From: an uncultured Clostridia bacterium
Lineage (GTDB): Bacteria > Bacillota > Clostridia > Lachnospirales > Anaerotignaceae
Length of the DNA: 64,000 nucleotides
Assembly: GCA_944378105.1 (NCBI GenBank)
Contig: CALWGC010000007.1
Span: forward strand, 48,782-112,781
Direction: 5' to 3'
The notes under the pieces are model-generated. The model was not told where the DNA came from. It ran no database searches and worked only from the letters and a program-made list of their open reading frames with translations. The stretch's first letter is position 1, and each line of letters starts with the position of its first letter. The position numbers and the translations under genes are program-made. Below are positions 25,684 to 33,900 of this stretch, piece after piece.

Positions 25684-25709
25684 GTTGATAACCTCCTTTG
25701 TTTTTTTCT

Positions 25710-25752
25710 CGCAAAAAAACCGGCAAAGCGAACCAATCGCCTGCCGGTTGAA
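25710..25752 (-). terminator. Terminator between the two mgtE genes
   Basis: Minus-strand AACCGGCA...TGCCGGTT stem followed by TTTTTTT, directly after the upstream mgtE stop codon. Confidence 0.8.
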
Positions 25753-25756
25753 AACG

Positions 25757-27100
25757 TCAAAGCACTAATACTTTTGCTACATTGAAAAAAATCAAAAGGG
25801 CCAAACAGTCTACCACTGTCGTAATGAGCGGGCCTGCCATAATGGCCGGGTCCAGGTGCATCTTCTTTGCCAAAATTGGCAGCGTACACCCCACCCCTTT
25901 GGCCAGCACCACCGTGATGGCCATGCTGAAAGAAACGGTGAAATTGATCATATAGGACACATCGTTGATAATCAAAATCCGGATAAAGTTTGCAACGCCC
26001 AAGGCCGTCCCTGCAATTATGCCAACCCGCAATTCTTTCCAAACCACTTTCAGCACGTCCCTTGGCGCAATCTCTCCCACAGCCATACCACGGATAATCA
26101 GCGTAGAGGCTTGGCTTCCGGCATTACCGCCGGTACCCATCAAAATGGGGAAAAAGGCCGCAAGGGCAACCGAAGAGGCCAGCACCGATTCAAACCCCGT
26201 AATAATGGCACTGGAAAGGGTGCCAGAAACCATCAGCACCAACAGCCAAACAATGCGGTTTTTGGCCAAGGTCAGCACACTGGTTTTCAAATACTCTTCT
26301 TCCGAAGGAAGCAAGGCACTCATTTTTTCGATATCTTCCGTGTTTTCCTGTTCGATGACATCCACAATGTCATCCACGGTGATAATCCCCACCAACCGCC
26401 GCTCGTTATCCACAACCGGCAGTGCAATCAAGCCATATTTTTTGAACAAGGCCGCCGTATCTTCCTGGTCGTCCAACGTATGGACATAGATGACGTCTTC
26501 TTCCATGATGTCGCCCACAATGGTTTCATCTTTACTGAGTAATAACGTCCGCAAGGAAATCATACCAATCAGCTTTCGTCTGGAATCCACCACATAACAG
26601 TTATAGATGGTTTCCTTATCCACGCCTGTTTTGCGCAGCTGCTCCATGGCTTTTCCCACGGTAATATCGTGGTGGAACTGCACAAATTCAATGGTCATCA
26701 AACTACCGGCGCTGTCGTCTGGGTAGTTTAAAAACTGATTGATGATTTTTCTTGTCGCTTCGTCCGTATTACGCAGGACACGGGTGACCAAATTGGCTGG
26801 CATTTCACCCAAAAAGTCCACCACGTCGTCCATGGACAGTTCATCCATAATATGGCGCATTTCGGCGTCGGTGATGGCATTGATGATGTCCTCTTGCATA
26901 TCGCTGTCCATGTAAGAAAACGTATCGGCGCCATTATCCTTTGTCAATAGCCGAAACACCAACAACCGTTTTTCCTGCGGTACTTCTTCAAAAAATTCGG
27001 CAATATTGGGCGGGTTTTTCTCGTTTAATGCCTGTTTTAATTCTGCCAGTTTCCCTTGTTCCAGTAAGGCCAATAATTCCCCGTAACCATTCTCCTCCAA
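25757..27100 (-). CDS. mgtE: Magnesium transporter MgtE (first of a tandem pair)
   Basis: 447-residue MgtE with the same order of MgtE-N, paired CBS and five-helix pore domains (MGTGGNAGSQASTLIIRGMA; terminal MAGPLITTVVDCLALLIFF). The start is taken as TTG at 27100, preceded by GAGGGACACAGCT. The frame is open to 27181, but that extension would cross a terminator hairpin at 27120-27170 and lacks a ribosome binding site. The hairpin and a short leader ORF upstream suggest attenuation control. Its near twin follows downstream. Confidence 0.92.
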   Translation of the reverse strand: MEENGYGELLALLEQGKLAELKQALNEKNPPNIAEFFEEVPQEKRLLVFRLLTKDNGADTFSYMDSDMQEDIINAITDAEMRHIMDELSMDDVVDFLGEMPANLVTRVLRNTDEATRKIINQFLNYPDDSAGSLMTIEFVQFHHDITVGKAMEQLRKTGVDKETIYNCYVVDSRRKLIGMISLRTLLLSKDETIVGDIMEEDVIYVHTLDDQEDTAALFKKYGLIALPVVDNERRLVGIITVDDIVDVIEQENTEDIEKMSALLPSEEEYLKTSVLTLAKNRIVWLLVLMVSGTLSSAIITGFESVLASSVALAAFFPILMGTGGNAGSQASTLIIRGMAVGEIAPRDVLKVVWKELRVGIIAGTALGVANFIRILIINDVSYMINFTVSFSMAITVVLAKGVGCTLPILAKKMHLDPAIMAGPLITTVVDCLALLIFFNVAKVLVL

Positions 27101-27123
27101 AGCTGTGTCCCTCGTTTCTTTCT

Positions 27124-27173
27124 TTTTTTCAATAAAAAAAAGTCTGCTTTTCGTTTTCAACAACGACCACCGC
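27124..27173 (-). promoter_or_regulatory. Attenuator-like terminator before mgtE
   Basis: Minus-strand GTCTGC...GCAGAC stem with an inner TCGTT/AACGA stem, followed by eight T residues. It sits between the leader ORF and the mgtE start, where a conditional terminator would control read-through into mgtE. Confidence 0.6.
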
Positions 27174-27204
27174 AGACACATCGAAAGAAGGCACGCCTTA
27201 GAAT

Positions 27205-27312
27205 CTATTTTTTTCCAAGAGGCGAACCTGTTATAGCTGCGGCTTCGTTTTGTTTTGTTTTACACCATCGCGGCGGAACGCCTTCCGCACAACAACTACT
27301 GCCAGCTTCCAT
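27205..27312 (-). CDS. Possible 35-residue leader peptide upstream of mgtE
   Basis: Short ORF with an excellent ribosome binding site (AAAGAGGTGAATGTT before ATG 27312). The peptide opens MEAGSSCCAEGVPPRW and ends SPLGKK, with two cysteines together and a Pro-Pro pair. It is followed within 30-80 bp by the terminator hairpin and then mgtE. Proline-containing leader peptides control enterobacterial Mg2+ transport genes (mgtL, mgtP), so a similar translational sensing role is a fair guess, but there is no homology claim. The M-box magnesium riboswitch was looked for and not seen. Confidence 0.45.
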   Translation of the reverse strand: MEAGSSCCAEGVPPRWCKTKQNEAAAITGSPLGKK

Positions 27313-27427
27313 AACATTCACCTCTTTCCTTTTTCTCTCTTTTCCAATATTCCTTATTTAGTATAGTCCCTTTCCCCCAAAAGGTCAACCGTCAAACGAG
27401 AAAAAAGCCAAATTTTTTCTGTTTTGC

Positions 27428-27456
27428 TTGTGAAACAGGTAAAATACTGGTAAAAT
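27428..27456 (+). promoter_or_regulatory. Promoter for the 27501 gene
   Basis: TTGTGA and TAAAAT boxes, spacer 17 bp, 45 bp before the start codon. Confidence 0.55.
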
Positions 27457-27500
27457 CTAAGTATTGCTTTTTATCGCACGAAAATAAGGGGGTTTTCTCA

Positions 27501-27971
27501 ATGAATGACCAGTTGCGGCCACATTATTTTTTGATTGCCGTCTCCACCTTAAAAGCGACGGCGGCGCTGTTGGCCTTTTTCCTTTTGGCGCTTTTGTTAT
27601 CGCCCAGCAAGCTGGCCTCGGCGTATTTACTGGGCCGGTTATCTTTGCTTTTTGTGGTGCTTTGCTATGGCTATCTTTTTTTCTTTTGGCATGGGGTTTC
27701 TTTTTCCTTTGGCGAAACGTCCCTTACGTTTTTGATGAAGGCCGGACGAAAAAACCATATCGAATTGCCTTACGAAGCCATCGCTTCCCTCTCCTTGCAG
27801 CAAGGGGCCATCGAACGAATCTTTGGCGTCAGTCGTCTTTCTTTGACTTTACAAGAAGAAAACACCTATGGCAGCGACCAGATGGTGCTCAACCAATATT
27901 TGGTCTTTGACACAAAAACGGCGCAGCAATTATACGACAAAATTTCCGCAAAAGTTCCTGTACAAATGTAA
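27501..27971 (+). CDS. Membrane protein with PH-like (YcxB/DUF304-type) domain
   Basis: 156-residue protein with two N-terminal membrane helices (TAALLAFFLLALLL at about 17-31 and LGRLSLLFVVLCYGYLFFFWH at about 44-64), followed by a soluble beta-rich domain. The pattern IELPYEAIASLSLQQGAIERIFGVSRLSLTL resembles bacterial PH-like domains of the YcxB/DUF304 type. Function unknown. It has its own promoter and ends just before the promoter of the M23 peptidase gene. Confidence 0.65.
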   Translation: MNDQLRPHYFLIAVSTLKATAALLAFFLLALLLSPSKLASAYLLGRLSLLFVVLCYGYLFFFWHGVSFSFGETSLTFLMKAGRKNHIELPYEAIASLSLQQGAIERIFGVSRLSLTLQEENTYGSDQMVLNQYLVFDTKTAQQLYDKISAKVPVQM

Positions 27972-28010
27972 CAAATTTGTAACCATTTTGTAAACTGGCG
28001 CCCAAAACCA

Positions 28011-28039
28011 TTGACTTTCCCGAAAAAACCCAGTATAGT
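28011..28039 (+). promoter_or_regulatory. Promoter for the M23 peptidase gene
   Basis: TTGACT and TATAGT boxes with a 17-bp spacer, 64 bp upstream of the TTG start. Confidence 0.7.
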
Positions 28040-28102
28040 TTTCTCAATGACTCGTAAAATATTACTAATTGATTACATTTTAGTGAACGAGGAGGAACAC
28101 GG

Positions 28103-28756
28103 TTGTACTGGAAAACGTTTTATCATACCCATAAAAAAACCATTGCTTTTTATGCCATTACCGCCTGTGTGCTTGGCGCAGGATTGCCTTTGAGTAGCCA
28201 AACCATTCAGGCCTATGAGCCACAAACGGATGTCCCTCTGGTTTCTTCAGTGGAAGAAGCCGTGGAAACGCCTTTTTTGGAAACAGACGAAGCGGTGTTA
28301 ACAGCATTGGAAAACAGCTTTACCGTTATTACCACCACACAGGCCGAAGTGAAAGAAGCGGCCAGAAAGATGGAAGCCGCCACACCCAAGGGCCTGCCTT
28401 TGGAAGGGGTGCTCACCTCGCCTTTTGGTGAAAGAAGCGACCCGGCCACCGGAAGCACTGTAGGCCATGATGGGGTAGATTTGGGCGTTTCTGTGGGGAC
28501 ACCAGTTCATGCCACAGCCGACGGCATTGTGACCTATGCCGACTATCGGGACGATTATGGCTATATGGTCATCATTGACCACCAAAACGGATACGAAACA
28601 GTCTATGCCCACAATAACCAGCTTTCTGTATCGGTGGGCGATACGGTCAGCCGAGGCGACGTGGTGGCCTACTCTGGCAACACAGGATACTCCACGGGGC
28701 CACATTTACACTATGAAATTCGGTTAAATGGGGTTTGCATGGACCCGCTGGCGTAA
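28103..28756 (+). CDS. Secreted M23-family peptidoglycan endopeptidase
   Basis: 217-residue LytM-type peptidase. A membrane segment near the N-terminus (TIAFYAITACVLGAGLPLSS) serves as signal or anchor, followed by an acidic linker. The catalytic domain (about 110-217) shows the zinc ligands His and Asp in HDGVDLG and the HLHYE motif near the end. It cuts peptide crosslinks in the cell wall. The start is TTG at 28103, with GAGGAGGAACACGG in front. The protein ends right after the catalytic domain, so there is no extra wall-binding module. Confidence 0.9.
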   Translation: MYWKTFYHTHKKTIAFYAITACVLGAGLPLSSQTIQAYEPQTDVPLVSSVEEAVETPFLETDEAVLTALENSFTVITTTQAEVKEAARKMEAATPKGLPLEGVLTSPFGERSDPATGSTVGHDGVDLGVSVGTPVHATADGIVTYADYRDDYGYMVIIDHQNGYETVYAHNNQLSVSVGDTVSRGDVVAYSGNTGYSTGPHLHYEIRLNGVCMDPLA

Positions 28757-28800
28757 CGTTCGGCAAAATCCGGCGATTTTGCCGAAGATAGATAGAGATA

Positions 28801-28843
28801 GAAAAAGGAAGTTCCAGTCTTTGACTTAGAACTTCCTTTTTTG
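28801..28843 (+). terminator. Terminator after the M23 peptidase gene
   Basis: AAAAAGGAAGTTC and GAACTTCCTTTTTT form a stem with a 15-nt loop and a T-run. The arms are shared with the terminator at 24118. Confidence 0.85.
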
Positions 28844-28906
28844 TCCTCGGCCAAACTGAATTTGGCCTGTGGATTTGATGCGGGGCTTTGCCCCACACCC
28901 CGAAAG
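28830..28906 (-). repeat. Dispersed repeat family 2, copy 2 (inverted)
   Basis: The minus strand repeats the order of copy 1 at 24178: GGGTGTGGGGC...GCCCC, then ATCCACAGGCCAAATT, GTTTGGCC and GAGGACAA. Divergence is limited to a few bases and the hairpin loops, where changes keep the stems paired. Confidence 0.75.
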
Positions 28907-28963
28907 CGGCGTACGGCGTCTGTTTTTCCTTTTGTTTGATACAAAATAAAATAAAACATCAAA

Positions 28964-29008
28964 AAAGAAGTTTCCGGCCCTTGGTTTGGAAACTTCTTTT
29001 TTCTGTTT
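28964..29008 (-). terminator. Terminator after the PHP phosphatase gene
   Basis: AAAAAAGAAGTTTCC and GGAAACTTCTTTTTT form a near-perfect stem. Flanking A and T runs make it usable on both strands. Confidence 0.8.
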
Positions 29009-29028
29009 TTCCTATCTTTTCCCTGTTT

Positions 29029-29823
29029 TTATTTTCTTACCATCCTGTTTTGAAACCGGGTCACATCTGCAAAGCCCACTTCTTTCATCAACTCATAGGC
29101 CACGGCAAAATCGGCGCCAATATCCTCCGGTTTATGGGCGTCGCTGCCCACGGTCAAAATCCGGCCACCCAGTTCATAATACCGCTTCAGTAAATCCACC
29201 TGGGGGTGGGTCCGGTTTAAGCCATAGCGAAACCCGCTGGTATTGATTTCCAGTCCCTTCCCCTGCGCAATGAGGGCCCGGAAAATGTTGTCCAGCACAG
29301 GGGCATACTGCGCATAGCTTAACGTCTTATCTTCATACCCGCCATAGCGGCTGATGAAGTCAATATGACCATAGACATTGAACACCGGACAATGCTCCAC
29401 ATGATAAAGCACATCCTCAAAATAAGCTTCATAAGCTTCTTCCTTTGTTTTCCCCACAAAAAAATCCGGGGCACACAAGTCACATTGGTCCACACAATGG
29501 CTGCTGCCAATGACAAAGTCAAATTGGTTGTCCTTTAAAAACTGGTCGATTTCGCCATAGACATGGCGCTGTAACCCTAGCTCCACCCCCAGCAAAATGG
29601 AAATCTGGCTGCCATAAATGCCCCGCAGCCGCTCCACCTCTGCCCGGTAGGGCGCATAGTCAAACAAAAACGGCCAGGCCGGGTCGGGAAAATCAAAGTC
29701 AATATGGTCTGTCACCGCAATCTCTTTCATCCCCAAACCAATGGCCGCTTTGATAGTTTCTTCCATGGGCGTTTCGCTATCGGTGGAAAAAGAAGAGTGG
29801 GTGTGATAATCGGCATAAAACAT
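29029..29823 (-). CDS. hisK: PHP-family histidinol-phosphatase
   Basis: 264-residue metal-dependent phosphatase of the PHP superfamily (HisK type). It begins MFYADYHTHSSFSTDSE with the first metal-binding HTH pair. Further metal ligands are visible in VTDHIDFDFPDP, VIGSSHCVD, GHIDFISRYGG and GSDAHKPEDIG. It is expected to dephosphorylate histidinol phosphate in histidine synthesis, although family members can act on other small phosphates. No other his gene is in the window. AAAGGAGTTTGCGACG is the ribosome binding site. Confidence 0.85.
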   Translation of the reverse strand: MFYADYHTHSSFSTDSETPMEETIKAAIGLGMKEIAVTDHIDFDFPDPAWPFLFDYAPYRAEVERLRGIYGSQISILLGVELGLQRHVYGEIDQFLKDNQFDFVIGSSHCVDQCDLCAPDFFVGKTKEEAYEAYFEDVLYHVEHCPVFNVYGHIDFISRYGGYEDKTLSYAQYAPVLDNIFRALIAQGKGLEINTSGFRYGLNRTHPQVDLLKRYYELGGRILTVGSDAHKPEDIGADFAVAYELMKEVGFADVTRFQNRMVRK

Positions 29824-29893
29824 CGTCGCAAACTCCTTTCCAAAAAAATGCTATTTTTCTCAGTATAGCATACAAAAAAACAAAATTGCAATC

Positions 29894-29921
29894 TTGACAC
29901 CGTCCTCTTTTGTGCTATAAT
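29894..29921 (+). promoter_or_regulatory. Promoter for thrS
   Basis: TTGACA and TATAAT with a 16-bp spacer and a TG extended -10, the best consensus match in the window. Confidence 0.8.
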
Positions 29922-29927
29922 CAAAGG

Positions 29928-30170
29928 CAGAGAAAACGATGATGAGGACGTTGTTTTTCCTTCCCACGGGTGCAGAGAAAAGCTCCACCGGCTGCAAGGG
30001 CTTTCCCGTCTGAAAAACAATACCACCTCGAAGTGGCTCCAATCCAGCCCGCCTTGGCCGCGTTATCAGCCCAAAATGAAGTGGTGCATTCACAAGAAGG
30101 GTGGAACCGCGGGTATGGTATTTACTCGTCCCTTTTCCGTTACGTTTGGCGGAAAAGGGGCGTTTTTTTG
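29928..30170 (+). promoter_or_regulatory. T-box leader of thrS
   Basis: Transcription of thrS is controlled by uncharged tRNA-Thr. The conserved T-box sequence AGGGTGGAACCGCGG lies at 30098-30112. A terminator follows at 30127-30169 (CCCTTTTCCG pairing with CGGAAAAGGG, then seven T). A long stem I is indicated by GTTGTTTTTC near 29953 pairing with GAAAAACAA near 30015. The adjacent ACC triplet is a plausible threonine specifier codon, though I have not folded the RNA. Confidence 0.9.
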
Positions 30171-30208
30171 TTCCTTCCGCCCAGATTGTTTGAAAGGAGA
30201 ATTTAACC

Positions 30209-32110
30209 ATGTTTCAAGTAACTTTAAAAGATGGCGTCATCAAAAGCTTTGACGCCCCTGTAACCGTATTGGACATTGCCAAATCCATCAGCGAAGGCCT
30301 GGCCAGAAACGCCTGCTGCGGCCTGGTGGATGGTAACGTACAGGACCTGCGTTTTGTGGTAGACAAAGACGCTACGGTGAGCATCTGCACCTTTGACGAT
30401 GCCGACGGCAAAAAAGCCTTCCGTCACACCGCAAGCCACATCATGGCCCAGGCCATCAAACGCCTTTTCCCAGAAACCAAGCTGGCCATCGGCCCTTCCA
30501 TCGACGATGGGTTCTATTATGACTTTGACCGGGAAACGCCATTTACCGAAGAAGAATTGGCCCAGATTGAAGCAGAAATGAAAAAAATCGCCAAAGAAGA
30601 CCTGGCGCTGGAACGCTTTACCCTGCCCCGTGCAGAAGCCATTGCGTTCATGAAAGAAAAAGAAGAACCTTATAAAGTGGAACTGATCGAAGACCTGCCA
30701 GAAGATGCGGAAATCTCCTTCTATCGTCAAGGCGAATTTACCGACCTTTGCGCAGGCCCTCACCTGATGAGCACCAAAGCCGTCAAAGCCGTCAAACTGA
30801 TGAGTGTGGCCGGTGCTTACTGGAGAGGCAGCGAAAAGAACAAAATGCTCTCCCGTATTTATGGTACCGCTTATCCAAAGGCTGCCGATTTGGACGCTTA
30901 TTTGGAAATGTTGGAAGAAGCCAAAAAACGTGACCACCGGAAACTGGGGAAAGAATTGCAGCTCTTTGCGCTGATGGACGAAGGCCCAGGCTTCCCCTTC
31001 TTCTTGCCAAAGGGCATGGTGTTAAAAAACACACTGTTGGAATACTGGAGAGAAATCCATAAAAAAGCCGGCTATGTGGAAATTTCCACCCCCATCATCC
31101 TCAGCCGTCAGCTGTGGGAAAACAGTGGTCACTGGGATCACTACAAAGACAATATGTATACCACCGTCATCGACGATGCCGACTTTGCGGTAAAACCCAT
31201 GAACTGCCCCGGCGGTATGCTGGTTTATAAATTGCAGCCCCATTCCTATCGTGACCTGCCACTGCGTGCTGCCGAAATCGGCTTGGTACACCGTCACGAA
31301 AAAAGCGGCGCCCTGCACGGCCTGATGCGGGTACGTTGCTTCAACCAGGATGATGCCCACATCTTCATGACCCCAGATCAAATCCGCAGCGAAATCAAAG
31401 GCGTTGTGAATTTGATCGACAGCGTATATAGCCTCTTTGGCTTCAAATATCATGTGGAACTGTCCACCCGTCCGGAAGACAGCATGGGCAGCGACGAAGA
31501 TTGGGAAATCGCAACCAACGGCCTGCGCGGCGCCCTGGAAGATATGGGCATGGACTATGTGGTGAACGAAGGCGACGGCGCGTTCTATGGTCCAAAAATC
31601 GACTTCCATCTGGAAGACTCCTTGGGCCGTACCTGGCAGTGTGGTACCATCCAGCTGGATATGCAGATGCCAGAACGCTTTGAACTGGAATACACCGATA
31701 AAGACGGCCAGAAAAAACGCCCTGTTATGATTCACCGCGTATGCTTTGGCTCCATTGAACGGTTCATCGGTATCTTGATTGAACACTTTGCCGGCCAGTT
31801 CCCAACCTGGTTGTCCCCAGTACAGGTAAAAGTATTGACCATTTCCGAAAAATCCGACGATTACGCCAAAAAAGTGGCCGAAGAACTGGACGCCCAGGGC
31901 ATCCGTGTGGAAACCGACCTGCGTGCAGAAAAAATCGGCTACAAAATCCGCGAAGCCAGAAATGAACGGGTACCTTATATCATCGTTGTGGGTGAAAAAG
32001 ACCAGGAAGCAGGCAAGATTTCTCTGCGTAGCCGCCAAGGCGAAGAAGGCCAGATGGATCTGAACGACTTCATCGGCCGCATCAAAGCAGAAATCGCCGA
32101 AAGAAAATAA
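30209..32110 (+). CDS. thrS: Threonine-tRNA ligase
   Basis: 633-residue class II synthetase with the full domain set: TGS domain (1-60), editing SAD domain (about 65-220, with HTASHIMAQAIKRLFP), catalytic core (about 240-530, with NCPGGMLVYK, RAAEIGLVHRHEKSGALHGLMRVR and the HRVCFGSIERFIGILIEHF motif 3), and anticodon-binding domain (about 535-633). A T-box leader precedes it. GAAAGGAGAATTTAACC is the ribosome binding site. Confidence 0.98.
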   Translation: MFQVTLKDGVIKSFDAPVTVLDIAKSISEGLARNACCGLVDGNVQDLRFVVDKDATVSICTFDDADGKKAFRHTASHIMAQAIKRLFPETKLAIGPSIDDGFYYDFDRETPFTEEELAQIEAEMKKIAKEDLALERFTLPRAEAIAFMKEKEEPYKVELIEDLPEDAEISFYRQGEFTDLCAGPHLMSTKAVKAVKLMSVAGAYWRGSEKNKMLSRIYGTAYPKAADLDAYLEMLEEAKKRDHRKLGKELQLFALMDEGPGFPFFLPKGMVLKNTLLEYWREIHKKAGYVEISTPIILSRQLWENSGHWDHYKDNMYTTVIDDADFAVKPMNCPGGMLVYKLQPHSYRDLPLRAAEIGLVHRHEKSGALHGLMRVRCFNQDDAHIFMTPDQIRSEIKGVVNLIDSVYSLFGFKYHVELSTRPEDSMGSDEDWEIATNGLRGALEDMGMDYVVNEGDGAFYGPKIDFHLEDSLGRTWQCGTIQLDMQMPERFELEYTDKDGQKKRPVMIHRVCFGSIERFIGILIEHFAGQFPTWLSPVQVKVLTISEKSDDYAKKVAEELDAQGIRVETDLRAEKIGYKIREARNERVPYIIVVGEKDQEAGKISLRSRQGEEGQMDLNDFIGRIKAEIAERK

Positions 32111-32136
32111 AAATCTTTGGAATCAGGAAAAATTTC

Positions 32137-32165
32137 TTGACAAGAAAATGCCCCTGTGCTAAAAT
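32137..32165 (+). promoter_or_regulatory. Promoter for the infC operon
   Basis: TTGACA and TAAAAT with a 17-bp spacer and an extended TG, located 27 bp after the thrS stop codon. Confidence 0.75.
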
Positions 32166-32171
32166 ACCATA

Positions 32172-32310
32172 GGTAACAAGTAGAAGTATCCGCTTCTCAC
32201 CCTGCGCCCAAGGCAGCAGCGGTTCATATGCAGCATTTTGTCAAGGCCGCCTTTTGCGGTTTTCCTGAAGGAGCATAGAGAGAGTGGATATTGTATCCGC
32301 TCTCTTTTTT
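32172..32310 (+). promoter_or_regulatory. Ribosomal protein L20 leader
   Basis: The leader starts with a small hairpin AGAAGTATCCGCTTCT and ends in a terminator at 32277-32310 (AGAGAGTGGATA pairing with TATCCGCTCTCT, then seven T). In Firmicutes this RNA binds L20 and stops transcription of infC-rpmI-rplT when L20 is in excess. It is recognised from the shared GTATCCGCTTCT and GTATCCGCTCTC segments and its position. Confidence 0.85.
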
Positions 32311-32344
32311 TGAGAAGCCATCAAGTTTTAGGAGGTGCTGTACC

Positions 32345-32851
32345 ATTACTGAGTTAATGATCAATGAGCAAATTAGAGATAAGGAAATTCGTCTCATCGA
32401 CGAAGAAGGCAATCAGCTGGGTGTTCTCTCTGCCAGAGACGCACAAAAAATTGCCGATGAAAAACATTTGGATCTGGTGAAAATTGCCCCAACGGCCAAA
32501 CCGCCTGTCTGCAAAATCATGGACTATGGCAAGTATCGTTTTGACCAGGCCAAAAAAGAAAAAGAAGCCAAGAAAAAACAGAAAACTGTGGACATCAAAG
32601 AGCTTCGCTTATCTCCCAGCATCGACACCCACGATGTGCAAGTAAAGGTGAAAAAAGCCATCGAATTTTTGAAAAATGGGGATAAAGTGAAAATCTCCAT
32701 CCGTTTCCGCGGCCGTGAAATTGGCCACTCCAAGACGGCTGTCACCATACTTGAAAATTTCGCCAATGACATTTCCGAATACGGCGTGGTGGACAAAGCA
32801 CCGAAGATGGAAGCAAGAAGCCTTGTCATGTTTCTTGCCCCAAAACAATAA
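32345..32851 (+). CDS. infC: Translation initiation factor IF-3
   Basis: 168-residue IF-3. It keeps the ribosomal subunits apart and checks start-codon choice. The N-domain begins with MINEQIRDKEIRLIDEEGNQLG, and the C-domain holds KELRLSPSIDTHD and ISIRFRGREIGH. The start is taken as ATT at 32345, because GGAGGTG lies 7 bp upstream and no ATG, GTG or TTG fits. The rare AUU start is a known infC feature that lets IF-3 repress its own translation. An ATG at 32357 is a less likely alternative. Confidence 0.95.
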   Translation: MTELMINEQIRDKEIRLIDEEGNQLGVLSARDAQKIADEKHLDLVKIAPTAKPPVCKIMDYGKYRFDQAKKEKEAKKKQKTVDIKELRLSPSIDTHDVQVKVKKAIEFLKNGDKVKISIRFRGREIGHSKTAVTILENFANDISEYGVVDKAPKMEARSLVMFLAPKQ

Positions 32852-32886
32852 TTCCAAAACCGTACTTTTAAGGAGGAACACTTATC

Positions 32887-33087
32887 ATGCCTAAGTTGAA
32901 AACAAAAAAAGCAGTTGCAAAACGTTTTAAAATGACCGGCAGCGGCCAGCTGAAAAGACACAAAGCCAATACTCAGCACATCCTGGGTAAAAAATCCACC
33001 AAGAGAAAAAGAAACTTGAGAAAATCTACCTTGACCGATAAGACTGTTTTGAACAGCATCAAGAAAAAACTGTTACCTTACGCTTAA
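32887..33087 (+). CDS. rpmI: 50S ribosomal protein L35
   Basis: 66-residue basic ribosomal protein with the family start [20 protein letters not shown] and [16 protein letters not shown]. It lies 35 bp after infC, with AAGGAGGAACACTTATC as ribosome binding site. Confidence 0.98.
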   Translation: MPKLKTKKAVAKRFKMTGSGQLKRHKANTQHILGKKSTKRKRNLRKSTLTDKTVLNSIKKKLLPYA

Positions 33088-33120
33088 TCGAAGTCGTCAA
33101 TTCATAGGAGGAATAGAACA

Positions 33121-33477
33121 ATGGCAAGAGTCAAAGGCGCGCTGAACGCAAGAAAAAAACATAAAAAAGTATTGAAACTGGCAAAAGGCTATCGTGGCGC
33201 CAGAAGCAAACAATATCGTGTAGCAAAACAGTCTGTCATGAAAGCTATGGCTTATGCTTTCGCTGGCAGAAAACAGACCAAGAGAGAATACAGAAGCCTG
33301 TGGATCACCAGAATCAACGCAGCAGCCAGAATGAACAACATCTCCTACAGCCAGCTGATGCACGGCCTGAAACTGGCCAACGTGTCCATCAACCGCAAAA
33401 TGCTTGCAGACCTTGCTGTCAACGATGCAGAAGGCTTCACCAAGCTGGTTGACACCGCAAAAGCTAAATTGAACTAA
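33121..33477 (+). CDS. rplT: 50S ribosomal protein L20
   Basis: 118-residue ribosomal protein, also the expected autoregulator of this operon through the upstream leader. It has the conserved [24 protein letters not shown] and [26 protein letters not shown] segments. It lies 33 bp after rpmI, with AGGAGGAATAGAACA in front. Confidence 0.98.
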   Translation: MARVKGALNARKKHKKVLKLAKGYRGARSKQYRVAKQSVMKAMAYAFAGRKQTKREYRSLWITRINAAARMNNISYSQLMHGLKLANVSINRKMLADLAVNDAEGFTKLVDTAKAKLN

Positions 33478-33512
33478 TTGCGAACCTTACGATAGATTAG
33501 GAGGAAAATCAA

Positions 33513-33773
33513 GTGGCAAACATCAAATCTGCAAAGAAAAGAGTAAAAGTAATCGCCAAAAAAACCATGATCAACAAAATGATCAAATCCAGCACCAAAA
33601 CCGCGATGAAAAAAGTGATCCTGGCTGTAGAAGCAAAAGATAAAGCAGCAGCCGAAGAAGCTTTGAAAGGTGCAATCTCTGCCATCGACAGAGCTTATGC
33701 CAAAGGCATCATCAAGAAAAACAGCTGTGCAAGAAAGAAATCCAGCCTGACCAGAATGGTTGCTTCCATGTAA
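33513..33773 (+). CDS. rpsT: 30S ribosomal protein S20
   Basis: 86-residue S20 with MANIKSAKKRVKVIAKK, IDRAYAKGIIKKN and CARKKSSLTRMV. The start is GTG at 33513 after AGGAGGAAAATCAA. It follows rplT by 35 bp and comes before the operon terminator, so it is probably co-transcribed with infC-rpmI-rplT. This is not the textbook location, since S20 is usually a separate unit. It has no GC-rich leader of its own. Confidence 0.95.
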   Translation: MANIKSAKKRVKVIAKKTMINKMIKSSTKTAMKKVILAVEAKDKAAAEEALKGAISAIDRAYAKGIIKKNSCARKKSSLTRMVASM

Positions 33774-33811
33774 TTGGATTTTAGCACAAGCGCATGTTTC
33801 TTTTGTAAAAA

Positions 33812-33856
33812 TAAAATCGCAGGCGTCCTTTTTTAGAAGGATTCCTGCGATTTTTG
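33812..33856 (+). terminator. Terminator of the infC operon
   Basis: AAAATCGCAGG pairs with CCTGCGATTTTT. The loop holds a second short stem (TCCTT with AAGGA). It is near-symmetric and so may also stop the convergent MATE gene. Confidence 0.85.
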
Positions 33857-33900
33857 TTTTTTCATCCAGTTTTAAAAAAACGGTGCCGTTTTTTCACTTC

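Noticed and set aside
27181..27420. M-box magnesium riboswitch upstream of mgtE
   Set aside because: Position is right, but none of the conserved M-box sequence blocks could be found on the minus strand.
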